From Diploptera punctata (Eukaryota; Arthropoda; Insecta; Blattodea; Blaberidae), in contig JASPKZ010009698.1 in the NCBI GenBank assembly GCA_030220185.1, positions 55,177 to 119,176 of the forward strand: a stretch of 64,000 nucleotides of DNA, read 5' to 3'. Within the stretch, counting starts at the first letter, position 1. Each line of letters opens with the position of its first letter. Under the pieces are notes generated by a model, which worked only from the letters and a program-made list of their open reading frames with translations, was not told the DNA's origin and ran no database searches. Shown in pieces: positions 34,560 through 44,394 of the stretch. A program made the position numbers and the translations under genes.

Positions 34560-35020
34560 TTGGCATTTGTGCTCCTGCCAAGGATTTTCTCTTACCAAAT
34601 ACCAACAATAGTAGGCAATATTGAAAATATCCTATCGACCCTGGTACCCTATTTTATGTCTTGATGGAATCTCTCACCATGTTCATCACTTAGTGCTCCT
34701 AAATTATCTGGGAATGTTGAAGATGAGAGTGGAAAAAGTGTAACTTCAAGCTCATATTACATCCAGAGCCCTCAACTTTTCGAGCAGGGTTTTTACAATT
34801 TTCTCATATTGATCATCTTTAAAATTACCCAGAACTTCTCGATGACGTGCTTGCATGATTCCCAAGTTTGTAGTTCCATGTCGAATATAGTTTTAAAAGT
34901 AACATCCCCAATAAGTTTGCAATCTGTAGCCATCAAAAAGTCTTCCTTACTTTTGCCCCCGAAAGTAACAGATTTTTTTAGCAACGTATTGGTAATAAGG
35001 TACATTTCTGTGGACCGCAC
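34560..35020 (-). pseudogene. Fragment of a conserved arthropod protein of unknown function
   Basis: Minus strand from about 35020 downward reads FGGKSKEDFLMATDCKLIGD, then ELQTWESCKHVIEKF. After frameshifts come LLEKLRALGCNMSLKLHF and FPDNLGALSDEHGERFHQDI, ending with GYQGR near 34620. I recall the signature NLGxxSxEHGERFHQDI with RYQGRW from a multicopy family of uncharacterised arthropod proteins, but its biochemical role is not known to me. At least two frameshifts and a stop make this a pseudogene. It may have travelled on a mobile element; I see no terminal repeats. Confidence 0.65.
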
Positions 35021-35266
35021 GCTCTCATTTTTGTATTAAAAATAGGATTCTACAAAATTTGTACGTGCTACGCAAAACTAGTAACAATTCCGTTATGAGG
35101 GTATTTGACTTGACTTATTTGTATTAAAATATCTCATGCCGCGAAATATTCGGAGGGCAGTGTTATTTATTCATGGCTACTGAGATGAAACCTTTATAAT
35201 AATTTATAACATTTTGTCTATAATTTAACGCAGGGATTTTTTTATTTGAGCCGTATATATATAGGC

Positions 35267-35289
<23 letters not shown>

Positions 35290-35302
<13 letters not shown>

Positions 35303-35638
35303 CTTATGTACGTGTGTTTGTCACTCTACTCCTCCTAAACGGCTGGACCTATTTTGATAAAATTTGTGTGTGTGTGTGTGTGTGTGTGTCTGTGTGTGTG
35401 TGTGTGTGTGTCTGATTGGGTCCCTCGATGGTTTACATTCACAATTAGACCCTCTAAAACCATTAGGTGTAGTAGTTCACCTGAAACGAAAATTTAAAAA
35501 ATCACTCTAGCGATTCCAATTTTCGATTTTCACAACGAAATTCAGTAAGTTTATATCCTATTAAAATAAACCGAGGTAGGTATTATCCAAAAATGAGTGA
35601 AATCCAACCATTAAAATTGGATGTTTACAGGAAATACG

Positions 35639-35640
<2 letters not shown>
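35290..35640 (+). repeat. Dispersed repeat D (possible Helitron-like)
   Basis: Shares blocks with 45273-45890: TACTCCTCCTAAACGGCTGG, GGTCCCTCGATGGTTTACAT-like, ACCATTAGGTGTAGTAGTTC and CATTAAAATAAACCGAGGT. A (GT)n tract at about 35367-35411 is expanded within it. No coding content. Confidence 0.7.

Positions 35641-35692
<52 letters not shown>
35641..35692. repeat. (TA)n microsatellite
   Basis: Uninterrupted TA run joining repeat D and the tRNA-like SINE-5 copy. Confidence 0.95.
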
Positions 35693-35693
<1 letters not shown>

Positions 35694-35860
35694 CCCTATA
35701 TGGAATGATAAAAAAAACAAATGTCTGGACGGACTCGAACCCGAACTCCGAATCTGCACCTCAGCGTGATATCCATTACACCACCAGGCGAATCCAATTC
35801 AAACACTTATTTTTTCTTATATATGTATTATATGTATTACACACACACGATTTTTTCTAG
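35693..35860 (-). mobile_element. SINE-5 copy (Glu/Arg-like tRNA head)
   Basis: The minus strand reads TGGTGGTGTAATGGATATCA (A-box region) and CGGGTTCGAGTCCG (B box), followed by a T-rich run and (AT)n. The right flank (TTTTTTCTTATATATGTA on plus) is shared with 37885-38020. The T stem is imperfect, so this is not a functional tRNA. Confidence 0.6.
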
Positions 35861-36254
35861 TAACATTTGTTTTTTTAGCATAATTTTATTTGTTGAAACA
35901 ATGATAATAATTATTTCTAAGTGAAATCTAATGCTAAATTATACGCAGGGATGTAATAAATACTCGTACATTATAAAATGTTGAAGTAAATCCTCTCAAT
36001 AGCTATTATCCCATAACAAAATAAGCTATTTGTAAGCAGTGGTTTTCACATTAACGATATAGAGCATTCCAAAAGCCATAATTCCATCAGGCTAAATAAC
36101 TAAGTAGGTCTACTAAACAAAACTTTTTGTCACGTAGGGAATGCGTAAACGAAGTGTGTTTTTTGGTAAATCGAATTTATGGTTATATTTCGCTGGTTTA
36201 CGGGATACATAGTATCATCTTCGGCACTACAACTCTTAGAGTTTAGTCTTGGTC
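35861..36254. other. unassigned DNA
   Basis: Nothing recognised. Confidence 0.5.
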
Positions 36255-36480
36255 TCCCGAACAACAGCTCGTCAAGATGTCCTTTACCCCCCTGTCTTCA
36301 AATACTGTTTCCTGTTCTTATCAAATCATTCTCCACGTCATTCATCAATCTGATCTAGGGTCTACCGTGTCTTCTTTTAGAGTTACGTTTAGCATTCAGT
36401 ACTACCTAGGGATTCTAGGGGGTTCGATTTGTGCCCATTCTATATCCATGTCCCAACCACTCGAATCTTCTAGCTTCAAA
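36255..36480 (-). mobile_element. LINE C-terminal fragment, family uncertain
   Basis: The minus strand encodes FEARRFEWLGHGYRMGTNRT (about 36475-36415), then the basic KRRHGRP and RLMNDVENDLIRTGNS, the usual end of LINE polyproteins. I cannot tie it to one of the other families here. Frameshifted. Confidence 0.6.
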
Positions 36481-36622
36481 TATCTGCTACTATATCTATA
36501 CGGGATATATATATATTTTTTTTTAATTTGAGATATTCAATTACTGATATTACGTTATTTAAAAGTGTCGGTCTGCAGTTAAAAAATGCCATGCATAACT
36601 AATTGTAAGATAATACTTACAT

Positions 36623-36919
36623 GGGGCACGCCGTAGCGTAGTGGTTAAGGCACTGAGATACAAGCCGGAGGGTCGAGGGTTCAAGTCCCGTTGGGGTCAG
36701 GATTTTTAAACTGACCCAAACCCTCTGGCGGCACCATGACCCTGGGGTCGACTCAGCCTCTAACGGAAATGAGTACCAGACGCTTGTTCTGGGGTAAAGG
36801 CGGCCGTCACGCAGGGCTGACAACCCGGCTGACATAAAGTGCCGATTGTCTAGAAAAAGTGGGAGCCTTAACCTCCTACTACCCCAAGGGCCTCCGGGCT
36901 TGTTGTGGGATCACTTTAC
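36623..36919 (+). mobile_element. SINE-2 copy with 17-bp target-site duplication
   Basis: Flanked by TAAGATAATACTTACAT at 36606-36622 and again at 36920-36936. Head: GCCGTAGCGTAGTGGTTAAG (A box) and AGGGTTCAAGTCCCG (B box, about 36678-36692). The body has GACTCAGCCTCTAACGGAAA and AAGTGGGAGCCTTAACCTCC. It ends TGGGATCACTTTAC without an A-rich tail. The perfect duplication marks a fairly recent insertion. Confidence 0.95.
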
Positions 36920-37099
36920 TAAGATAATACTTACATTGTTGTATAATTTGACACAAATTTAAATACATCTACCGATTCATTTATACATTACTTTATTCGA
37001 TGCATCCATCCATTACCGCAGTTTAACCTCTCACCTTATATGCACTTTGTGTGACACGCGCCACCCGGCACGACTTGTTGCGAGAGGGATTTTAAACTG

Positions 37100-37428
37100 A
37101 TGATCAAACACGTACTTTTTTGACAACACCATAACATGGGGGGCCTCCGCAAATGAGGGATCAGCACAATGTCGAGGCCTCCTCCAAGACAACACAACAT
37201 TAAGACGAAACACGCAATTCACACACTCATTCATTATAAATACATCGAATGTGACAATTATGATTATCATGGCCAGATGATGTTCGGGGACCATTCGAGT
37301 CTAATTTCCTGGCATTTGCCTTACAGGTGAGGAAAAACCTCGAAAAAGAAACATCACCCATGAAACTTGTCCCGACCGGGATCGAACCCAGGCTGCTGAG
37401 TACGAGGCAGTGACACACTACTCCGAAC
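37100..37428 (-). mobile_element. SINE-4 copy
   Basis: Minus strand: head with TGTCACTGCCTCGTACTCAG and B box GGGTTCGATCCCGGTC (about 37375-37395), body GAGGTTTTTCCTCACCTG and GTCCCCGAACATCATCTGGC. The distal part (GTTGTCTTGGAGGAGGCCTC) is shared with 5655-5932. Confidence 0.8.
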
Positions 37429-37499
37429 GACAGAGGTGAACCTCATTACTTCATTAAATTTTTAATTTACTAAACAATATCTTATAGAAAAACATTGCC

Positions 37500-37817
37500 A
37501 ATTTAAGGCTTAATTAAATTGTAGGGTAGGCCTATATATTGCGACGAACCAAACTAGGCTGATGCTAGAATCAAAGTTTCAAGTAAACCCTCACTTCCAA
37601 TGGTCAGAGTTGGTGAATACCTTTCTCGGATTGTTTTAATATTTTATACTGCCACTACTAGAGCGATTTTTAAATTTTCGTTTCAGATGAACTCCTACAC
37701 CTAATGGTCCGATTTTGCTGATTAATGAACTCGGCCTTATTTTTTTAATCAATTACTATATGTCAAGTTTTGTTTCGATGAAACAAAAATTGAGGATGCT
37801 AGAGCGTTAACGGACAG

Positions 37818-37884
<67 letters not shown>
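37500..37884 (-). repeat. Dispersed repeat D, reverse copy, with (GT)n/(TA)n
   Basis: Minus strand shares ACCATTAGGTGTAGGAGTTC and GAAACGAAAATTTAAAAATC with 35290-35640 and 45273-45890, and TTTGGTTCGTCGCAATATAT with the end of the 45-kb copy. An AC tract and then a TA tract occupy 37816-37884. Confidence 0.65.
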
Positions 37885-37886
<2 letters not shown>

Positions 37887-38020
37887 ATGAAAAAAAAATG
37901 AATGCTTGAGTCGGATTTGAACCCGAGTCTCTAAACTATGTACGTTTAGCGCTCTAACCAACTGAGCTACTCAAGAATTCCAACACAAACATACATTTTT
38001 CTTATATATGTAGTATTCTC
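37885..38020 (-). mobile_element. SINE-5 copy (different tRNA head)
   Basis: The minus strand reads TTGAGTAGCTCAGTTGGTTA and GAGCGCTAAAC...GTTTAGAG, then CGGGTTCAAATCCG (B box), a T-run and (AT)n. TTTTTCTTATATATGTA on the far side matches 35693-35860. The anticodon-like loop has no usual identity; the T stem is short by one pair. Confidence 0.65.
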
Positions 38021-38147
38021 AATTCACACAAGAGGTAGTGGGAATTCGTTCCAACACCATCTAGTGGCCAACATAACAGTTAAGCAATTTTTTAAAGAGA
38101 ATATTTACTTTATAGCAGTAACGCTTGTATATTTAGATGTTATAACT

Positions 38148-38151
<4 letters not shown>

Positions 38152-38190
<39 letters not shown>
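38152..38190. repeat. (TA)n microsatellite
   Basis: TA run into which the pogo-like element next door appears to have inserted. Confidence 0.95.
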
Positions 38191-38192
<2 letters not shown>

Positions 38193-38224
38193 TACCCCAT
38201 AGCATATATATGCTATAGGGTAAG
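38191..38224. repeat. Near-perfect 34-bp palindrome at transposon end
   Basis: CTTACCCC...GGGTAAG arms around CATATATATG. Its right arm is the first bases of the pogo-like TIR (GGGTAAG). Confidence 0.85.
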
Positions 38225-39887
38225 ATCGCATATATTGGACCACTGCTTAAATATTGAACCATTAGCGCAAAATTAAGCTAACTGTAATTTGCTGCATTCT
38301 ACTGGTGTGAAACCGAACCTTGTATTCCCATCGTTATGAGGAAGAAGTTGAACAGTGTTACGATAGTGTGTGACTTTGGTTTTACATATATGTTTAATTA
38401 TGGCAGTTACTACATCTAATTTTTGGGATCTACTTCTAGAACAATACGTGGAAAAATTTCAGTCTGAGGAATGTCGTTATACATTCTAAAGACAGTTTAA
38501 TAATGATGACAATAAGGTATTTACATCCGTGTTCGTGCGATTAGTTTACGAAGTGTTCCTGAAAGAAAGGAAAATGACATATTGTTCTATATTGCACCGC
38601 GGTGGTTTAAACCTATATTGGACCACTTACTAGTAGTGATCCAATTGAAGAATATTAAATATAAATGAAATTCTATTCGTTTTTAACGGAATTAAATTAT
38701 TTCGATGAATATTCTGTTATAATACTGGATTCCAAATTTATTATTTTGACGTTTCTTCTTACAGGATGTCGAGTACAGATAATATGGTGCCTGGGAGGAA
38801 AAAATGATGGGCACAACATCCACACAAATAATATTGATGTCATTATCTTCACAAGAGAGAATAATCCTCTCTCTTCCAGTAGGCCTACACACCACACATT
38901 GCCTCGTTCTGTGAACTCCAACAGAGCTTGTGATACTTTGATGCATGAACATCCAATGAAGTCTATTACTCAATTTCAAATTAATAATTTGCTAGAAAAT
39001 TCTTACAGACAAGCTGCAACTCTGGCCAATGTAGTAAATGGTTTCCCAAGTACAGGTATTTGGCCAATTAGCATAAACATATTTGAAGATAGCTACTTTG
39101 CTGCAGCAGATCTGGGAGGATGCTGACCAAGACAGCGCTTTTCATAAAAAATGAGAGGACTCAAATCACTTCAGAGCAACAGCAGCTCTAAATCCTCACT
39201 CTTGATCCACCACCAAAAACAACAGTTCCGCCAGAATGAGAGCGCTACTACTTTTTCAGAAGCGGACCTATAACTTGAATTAACACATACTCATCAGGAC
39301 AGTACTCCTTATCAAGATGAGAGAATTATACTACCTAAAAACTATGTTAAAGTGTCAAACCATATCAGCAATGCCTAAAATAACTTAAAACAAAAGAAGG
39401 AAGACTGCTGATTCAAAAGTTTTGACCTCCTCACCCTACAAACATGATGTAGAGAAGGCAACAAAAACAGGTTTGTCAATTCAGGGAATATCAAAGAATT
39501 GTCAAGGTACCTGGTTTTGCAATCTATGTCGAATGCATGATATGAGAGACATGATTCACTGTATGATGTGTAAGGAGTGGGCACATCAGGGTTGGGTCCT
39601 AACAAGAAGAAGTACAAATGTGTTGACTGCAGTTAATATCCTATAGGTAATTTATACTTTCTCCTATTATTTCACCCTGGTCCAATATAGAAAAGTGTAT
39701 TCCTAAATTGAACCAATGCAGGCCTTTCAGAAAATGTAATTTGTGTTGTTATTTACAGAATAAATTATGCGCATGAATCAATAGCTAATGAATGCGCTCT
39801 TTAAAAAAATCCTATTTTATTTATTTACTCTCTCTTTTCGTATCTATGGTGTAATATTCTTAGGGGTCAAATATAGGCGGTCTTACC
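38218..39887 (+). mobile_element. pogo/Tigger-type DNA transposon, decayed
   Basis: Left end GGGTAAGATCGCATATATTG, right end complement GGTAAGACCGCCTATATTTG, each next to TA, the superfamily target. Length 1,670 bp. A further GGACCACT/ GGTCCAATATAG motif pair lies subterminally. The transposase remains are described separately. Confidence 0.8.
38760..39640 (+). pseudogene. pogo-type transposase C-terminal part with PHD-like finger
   Basis: Plus strand: ITQFQINNLLENSYRQAATL, then ANVVNGFPSTGIWPISINIF and EDSYFAAAD (38965-39110). This is the block that closes the DDE core in pogo/Tigger/Jerky-type transposases (GFxxTGIWPxNxxxF). After frame breaks, LTSSPYK (about 39425) leads to TWFCNLCRMHDMRDMIHCMM, CKEWAHQGW, then (shifted) YKCVDC. 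The Cys/His spacing (CxxC, CxxC, H, CxxC) looks like the PHD-type finger carried at the C-terminus of some insect pogo-like transposases. The first two catalytic Asp blocks are not visible. Stops at 39123 and later. Inactive. Confidence 0.75.
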
Positions 39888-39946
39888 TATATATATATAT
39901 ATATATATGTTGGAGCTGAGGGAAGAAAAAAGTTTGTAAGCCTATA

Positions 39947-40889
39947 TCTACCGTAATATATAAAAAATGAATGTTTGTTTGTTTGTTTGTTCGTACTTTA
40001 TGCGCGGCCATACCGTTGATCCGATTGTGATGGGGATTTTTGCAAATTGTTTAGGAGATTCCCGGGATGAATATAGACTATAAGAGAGTTGTGGTACTCA
40101 TCTCCTACACCCTTAAAAATCGACCTTTGTAGTGGAAAACGTGAAAAAAGTAGCTCTTTAGACGCTTAAATGGCTTCTACGCTGCCAAACCATAACAAAT
40201 ACACGAAATTAACGCACATAGAATTGAATATGTCAAAACGTTCTACAAAAAAGTCCGCAACAGCATATGTTTATCTCTTACGGGTAACTCACAATAACCA
40301 TTTTTGTCTTTTATTGATCCCAAGAAGATCCAGACAAGTACGTAGATTCCTGCGAAAGCATAGCAGCACATGGCGGATATTCTTTCACAATAACGAATTT
40401 TGTCTTTAGTTCATTTATGCCAAGAAGATCGAGATAAGTAGATTCCCGGGCAACACCGGGTAATCATCACGGGAAATCTTAAAATAATTACGATATATAT
40501 TTATAATTATTTTTTATTTATATTTATTCAACTAATCATAAGAAGTATATTAATTTTCGTATTTCACCTTATTTATGCCAAGAAGATCGGGATGAGTAGA
40601 TTCCTGGACAACACCGGATAAAAGCACGGGGTATCTAAAAATAATTACGATATAAATTTTTCCTCCCACTTATTTAATTAAACATAAAACACATTAAATT
40701 TCGTATTTCTGCTCATTTATGTCAAGAAGATCGGGATAATTAGATTCCCGGGCAACGCCGGGTAATCAGCACGGGGAATCTAAAAAATATAAATGTATAA
40801 TTATTTTTTCCTTTTACTTATTCAACTAAACATAAAAGCGCATTAATTTTAATTTTTAGACGTAGCAGCGCACGCCGGAAATAAGCTAG
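39947..40889 (+). mobile_element. Helitron-like non-autonomous element, copy 1
   Basis: Starts TCTACCGTAATATATAAAAA after A (39946) and ends CTAG before T (40886-40890): insertion between A and T with TC and CTRR termini, as Helitrons do. A (GTTT)n patch lies near 39970. The interior has three tandem units of about 150 bp (from about 40415, 40565 and 40712). Each holds ATGCCAAGAAGATCGGGAT and a GC-rich CCCGGGCAACGCCGGG-type hairpin. No protein is encoded; it would rely on a Helitron transposase in trans. Confidence 0.65.
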
Positions 40890-41559
40890 TAGGAACATAA
40901 AATATTCTTCAATTGGTATATCTGAATTTTAATTTTCTGTAGTGAATAAGTTAATAATTTTCATAACACACTATTCTAATATAATTATGTTTCTGATATA
41001 GTTCCCGTAGCAGTCTGCCTGTTAAAAGTATTGTTTTTTTTTTTACCTTATAAAAACTGTTGAACAGCTGTTAACTGTTGTGGACAGTAAATTTCTATAA
41101 ATGTTAATGATACACTGAAAAAATACAAGAAGAAAAATTAATGGACAGTATAAGTTTGCTTGTAATATTCAACAGAAGGAATATTTAATAAAAACCAATT
41201 TAATTCCCTGGGCCTGAAATAAAATTAGCATGCATATACAATGATATTTTTTCGAGAAACAATCATACATAGAATAAATAATATGGAAAAAATAATTTAA
41301 ATAAATTAATCTATTCATACAGAAATGGCCTTTGTCCTCTTTTTTTACAAAATTGAGTACAAGTCTTAGTTTTTTGTGTATTTTTCCGCAATAAATTGAT
41401 TTAAATACTTTTGAAATATCAGTTTGAATCACCGTTGAGATTACTATTTCCTGAAATATAGATAATATAGAAAAACAAGTGTGCCTTAAATCACTCCAAA
41501 CTCGTAACGATTTAACATTAACTCATGTAAAAACAAATATGTATTTACATAAAAATCCT
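40890..41559. other. unassigned AT-rich DNA
   Basis: Nothing recognised. Confidence 0.5.
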
Positions 41560-41800
41560 AGCCGTGGTGATTACGCTGCTTGCCTCTCGTTAAGAGATTC
41601 GCGGGTTCCAATGCGGCCGCCGCGACATCAATGAATTTTTTAGGACGTAAACATTTGAGTATAACTTCCTGCAAAAATAGGCTAAATAAATTCGTGAGTC
41701 CCATTTGTAAAAGAACATTAAGTTTGAAATAAGTAGCTTCTGAGCCCTTTCACGTCCTGAATCGAATTGAGGGTCCAATGATCTCAATCGTTATAGAGGT
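41560..41800 (+). mobile_element. SINE-1 copy, diverged
   Basis: Plus-strand head: GCCGTGGTGATTACGCTGC, GATTCGCGGGTTCCAATGC (B box region), then TGAATTTTTTAGGACGTAAA as in the family body. The only SINE-1 copy here in plus orientation. Confidence 0.65.
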
Positions 41801-41986
41801 ACCTTAATACTACTTACCTACGTACATCATTTCATTTTTTTTAATTCCCATCGAAGGTAACTGCTGAGCAAAGTATAAATTAATTCTACCATTTTTAATG
41901 CTTATAATATAATTGGACAAAGAGTCAGATTATAAAATGTTTCTTCATAGTTAAATGTGGGAATAACATTATGACGTTCTTAATAC

Positions 41987-43327
41987 GTAAATTAATTAAT
42001 CATATTTTAACATCTTACCTCATATTTTATGTTTCTTCAAACACGGGAACTAGTTTTCGAGAGAACGATCTCTCTCATTTTCAACCGAAATTATAATAAT
42101 AATAATAATAGGAAATGCGCACAGTGTGCATGGTCTTTGCAGTTATTGACACAACTGTGTCAGAGTTTCTTGTCTGCCTGTGCAGATCAATGCGTGATAC
42201 TTCTCGCACCTTTGTTCACAATATTTACATACACACTCATCACACGGTTCGTGGAAGTTTATAGTTTTGCATAATTTATGGTGGAAACCATGTACGGCGA
42301 ATCTTGTGACTGCATGTCTCAGGTCATACCCTCCGCGTGTCCATTCTCGGTTGATCATTGCATCTGTCGTGTAGAATTCGTCTGGTATCGTGGATCTTTT
42401 GCTCCACAGTTCCCGTAGTAGTTCCTCGTAGCTTGTGTTAGGTAGTAGTAGCTTTGTTCTCAAATCCTCTATCAGGAACGTCTCCCTCGCGATTACGTAG
42501 ACTAGACGGGACGGCGTGTATTTCGAGACCTGTAGAACTCGTTTAAGGTATCTTGCCTTCAGGTTCTCTAGGTCCTTCAGTTGTCTTTTGGTGAGATATT
42601 GCCAGATTAATTCAAGTCCATACGTTGCTGTTGGTAGTACTTTTGCCTCAAATAGGCGCATTGCTGTATCTAATGCCAGCTGTGGCAAATGCTTGATATC
42701 ACCGAAGCTTCGTATAGCTGTTATAATTCTCTCCCTCATATGCACTGTGAATGTTGTTCCTGTTACTTGGAGTGTTAGGCCTAGATATTTGTATGAGTTG
42801 CTGGTTTTGAGCTTTTGCTCTTTGCATAAGATGAAATCGTCCTTCGCTGCTCTGCCCCTCTTCTGAAGATGAGCAGTTCGGTTTTGTTTCTGTTTAAGAT
42901 CATGTCGTTTTCTTCTGCCCAATCTGTGACAAGATTCATGGCCGTTTGTAGATCCTCTTTGTTGCTTGATGCAAGTGTCATGTCATCGACATGTACATAT
43001 GTTCTTACTTCCTGTGTTTGTCTTTCAATTTCTTTTGTAACATCATGTGTGTGAACGTTAAAGAGGACTGGACTTAGGGGGTCGCCCTGCAGTACCCCGT
43101 TCGTTTGGCGTTCAACCGACATTATGACTACCGGATTTTCGTTCCTGATGAACGTGACCTCATCTCAAAGTTCATCAAATCAACACCAGATGGCAACGTT
43201 ATTGATGGAGATTCCAACGAAAATCCGGTAGTCATAATGTCGGTTGAAAATGAGAGAGAAAACTAGTTCCCGTGTTTGAAGAAACAAAATATGAGGTAAG
43301 ATGTTAAAATATGACTAATTAATTTAC
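41987..43327. mobile_element. Composite unit: reverse-transcriptase fragment between inverted repeats
   Basis: Arms 41987-42088 and 43241-43327 are inverted copies. Reading inward from either side: GTAAATTAATTA, CATCTTACCTCATATTTT, TTCTTCAAACACGGGAACTA, CTCTCATTTTCAACCG. The left arm has a 12-bp insertion. Inside is a minus-strand reverse-transcriptase fragment plus a second, perfect 33-bp inverted repeat (43111-43143 and 43216-43248, 72 bp apart). The left junction carries an (ATA)n stretch (42092-42110). Confidence 0.85.
42110..43137 (-). pseudogene. Non-LTR reverse transcriptase fragment with Cys-rich tail (LINE-G)
   Basis: Minus strand starts inside the enzyme: VVIMSVERQTNGVLQGDPLS (motif B, 43125-43065), YVHVDDMTLASSNKEDLQ (motif C, with HVDD where FADD or YADD is usual, about 43003-42950). 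Then MILNRNKTELLIFRRG and, after a frameshift near 42870, NSYKYLGLTLQV. A C-terminal domain of about 170 residues follows, ending in HEPCDECVCKYCEQRCEKYH and ALIC. This is a Cys/His cluster (CxxCxCxxC) of the zinc-binding kind often placed after the reverse transcriptase in non-LTR elements. One frameshift separates two long open parts (43122-42870 and 42866-42143). Family unresolved; not LINE-A, C or D by motif. Confidence 0.8.
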
Positions 43328-43369
43328 ATATAAAATGTTTGCTTGAAATTGTAGATAAGAGTAGGATGG

Positions 43370-43545
43370 AAAAATTTTATAATGAAAACCACAAGGAAAG
43401 CGCCCAAGAAGTCGCCAAGAATTAAGTGGGAGAATAACATTAATCATGATTTGAGGGAGGTGCATTATACAGAGATGTATGGAGAACTGATGTACACGGA
43501 GTCATACTCCAGGTTCTACAGTGCCAGTGAGTGAGTTAGTTGGTT
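43370..43545 (+). mobile_element. LINE-A 3' end, short
   Basis: The plus strand carries the last about 175 bp of LINE-A: GAAGTCGCCAAGAATTAAGT, GGGAGAATAACATTAATCAT, and a terminal GTGCCAGTGAGTGAGTTAGT tail of the AGTT type. Confidence 0.85.
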
Positions 43546-43559
43546 GATTAGTTATTATA

Positions 43560-44189
43560 TCTAATAATATATAAATGAATGTTTGTTTGTTTGTTCGTAT
43601 TTAATGCGCTGCCGATTGTGACGGGGCTTTTTGCAAAATGTTCAGGGGATTCGCGAGATGAACATAGCTATAAGAGTTGTGATACTCAACTCCTACACCC
43701 TTGAAAATCACCCTTTGTAGTGAAAACGTAAAAAGAAGTGCCTTTTTTTACGCTTAAATGGCTTACGCTGCCTAAACCATAATATATACACGAAATTAAT
43801 GTACACAGAATTGAACTATCTGGAAAAACTCTACAAAAAGTCCGAGACAGCATATGTTTATCTTTTACGGATAACTCACAATAACCATTTTTGTCTTTCA
43901 TTGATGCCAAGAAGATCGGGATAAGTATATTCCCGGGCAAGCATAACAGCGCACGGCGCGCCGGTATTCTTTTAGAGATAACTCAAAATAACGAACTTTG
44001 TCTTTCAGCTCATTTATGCAAAGTACATCGGGATATGTAGATTCCCGGGCAACGCCGGGTAAACAGCACGGGGTATCTAAAAATAATAACTATATAAATT
44101 TATAATTATTTTTCCTTTTACTTATTCAACTAAACGCAAAAACTCATTATAATTTATTCAGGCGTACAGCGTACGCCGGGTATTAAGCG
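43560..44189 (+). mobile_element. Helitron-like non-autonomous element, copy 2
   Basis: Starts TCTAATAATATATAAATGAA after A (43559). The 3' end is ACGCCGGGTATTAAGCG followed by T (44190), where copy 1 has AAGCTAG then T, so two bases of the terminus are lost. It shares the GTTTGTTTGTTCGT patch and the AAGAAGATCGGGATAAGTA units with copy 1, but has fewer of them. It lies 15 bp after a LINE-A tail. Confidence 0.65.
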
Positions 44190-44394
44190 TTTTACATGAT
44201 CTTGTTTTCCTTGCGGTCCGGGATATTTAAATAACAGGCAGGAGAAATTACTGTTTAGACAATTTAAGGTTAAGATGATTATTAAATCAGTATACAAGAA
44301 TTGAATCGGACAGTGAAGATTTTGTTAGAATTGGCACTTACTAATCAGCGAGTGCCAAATAGTAAAATTGACATTACTTCATAGCCGATTAATT

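Noticed and set aside
38160..38190. TATA-box or promoter near the TA tracts
   Set aside because: TA microsatellites are common here and there is no downstream gene to support a promoter.
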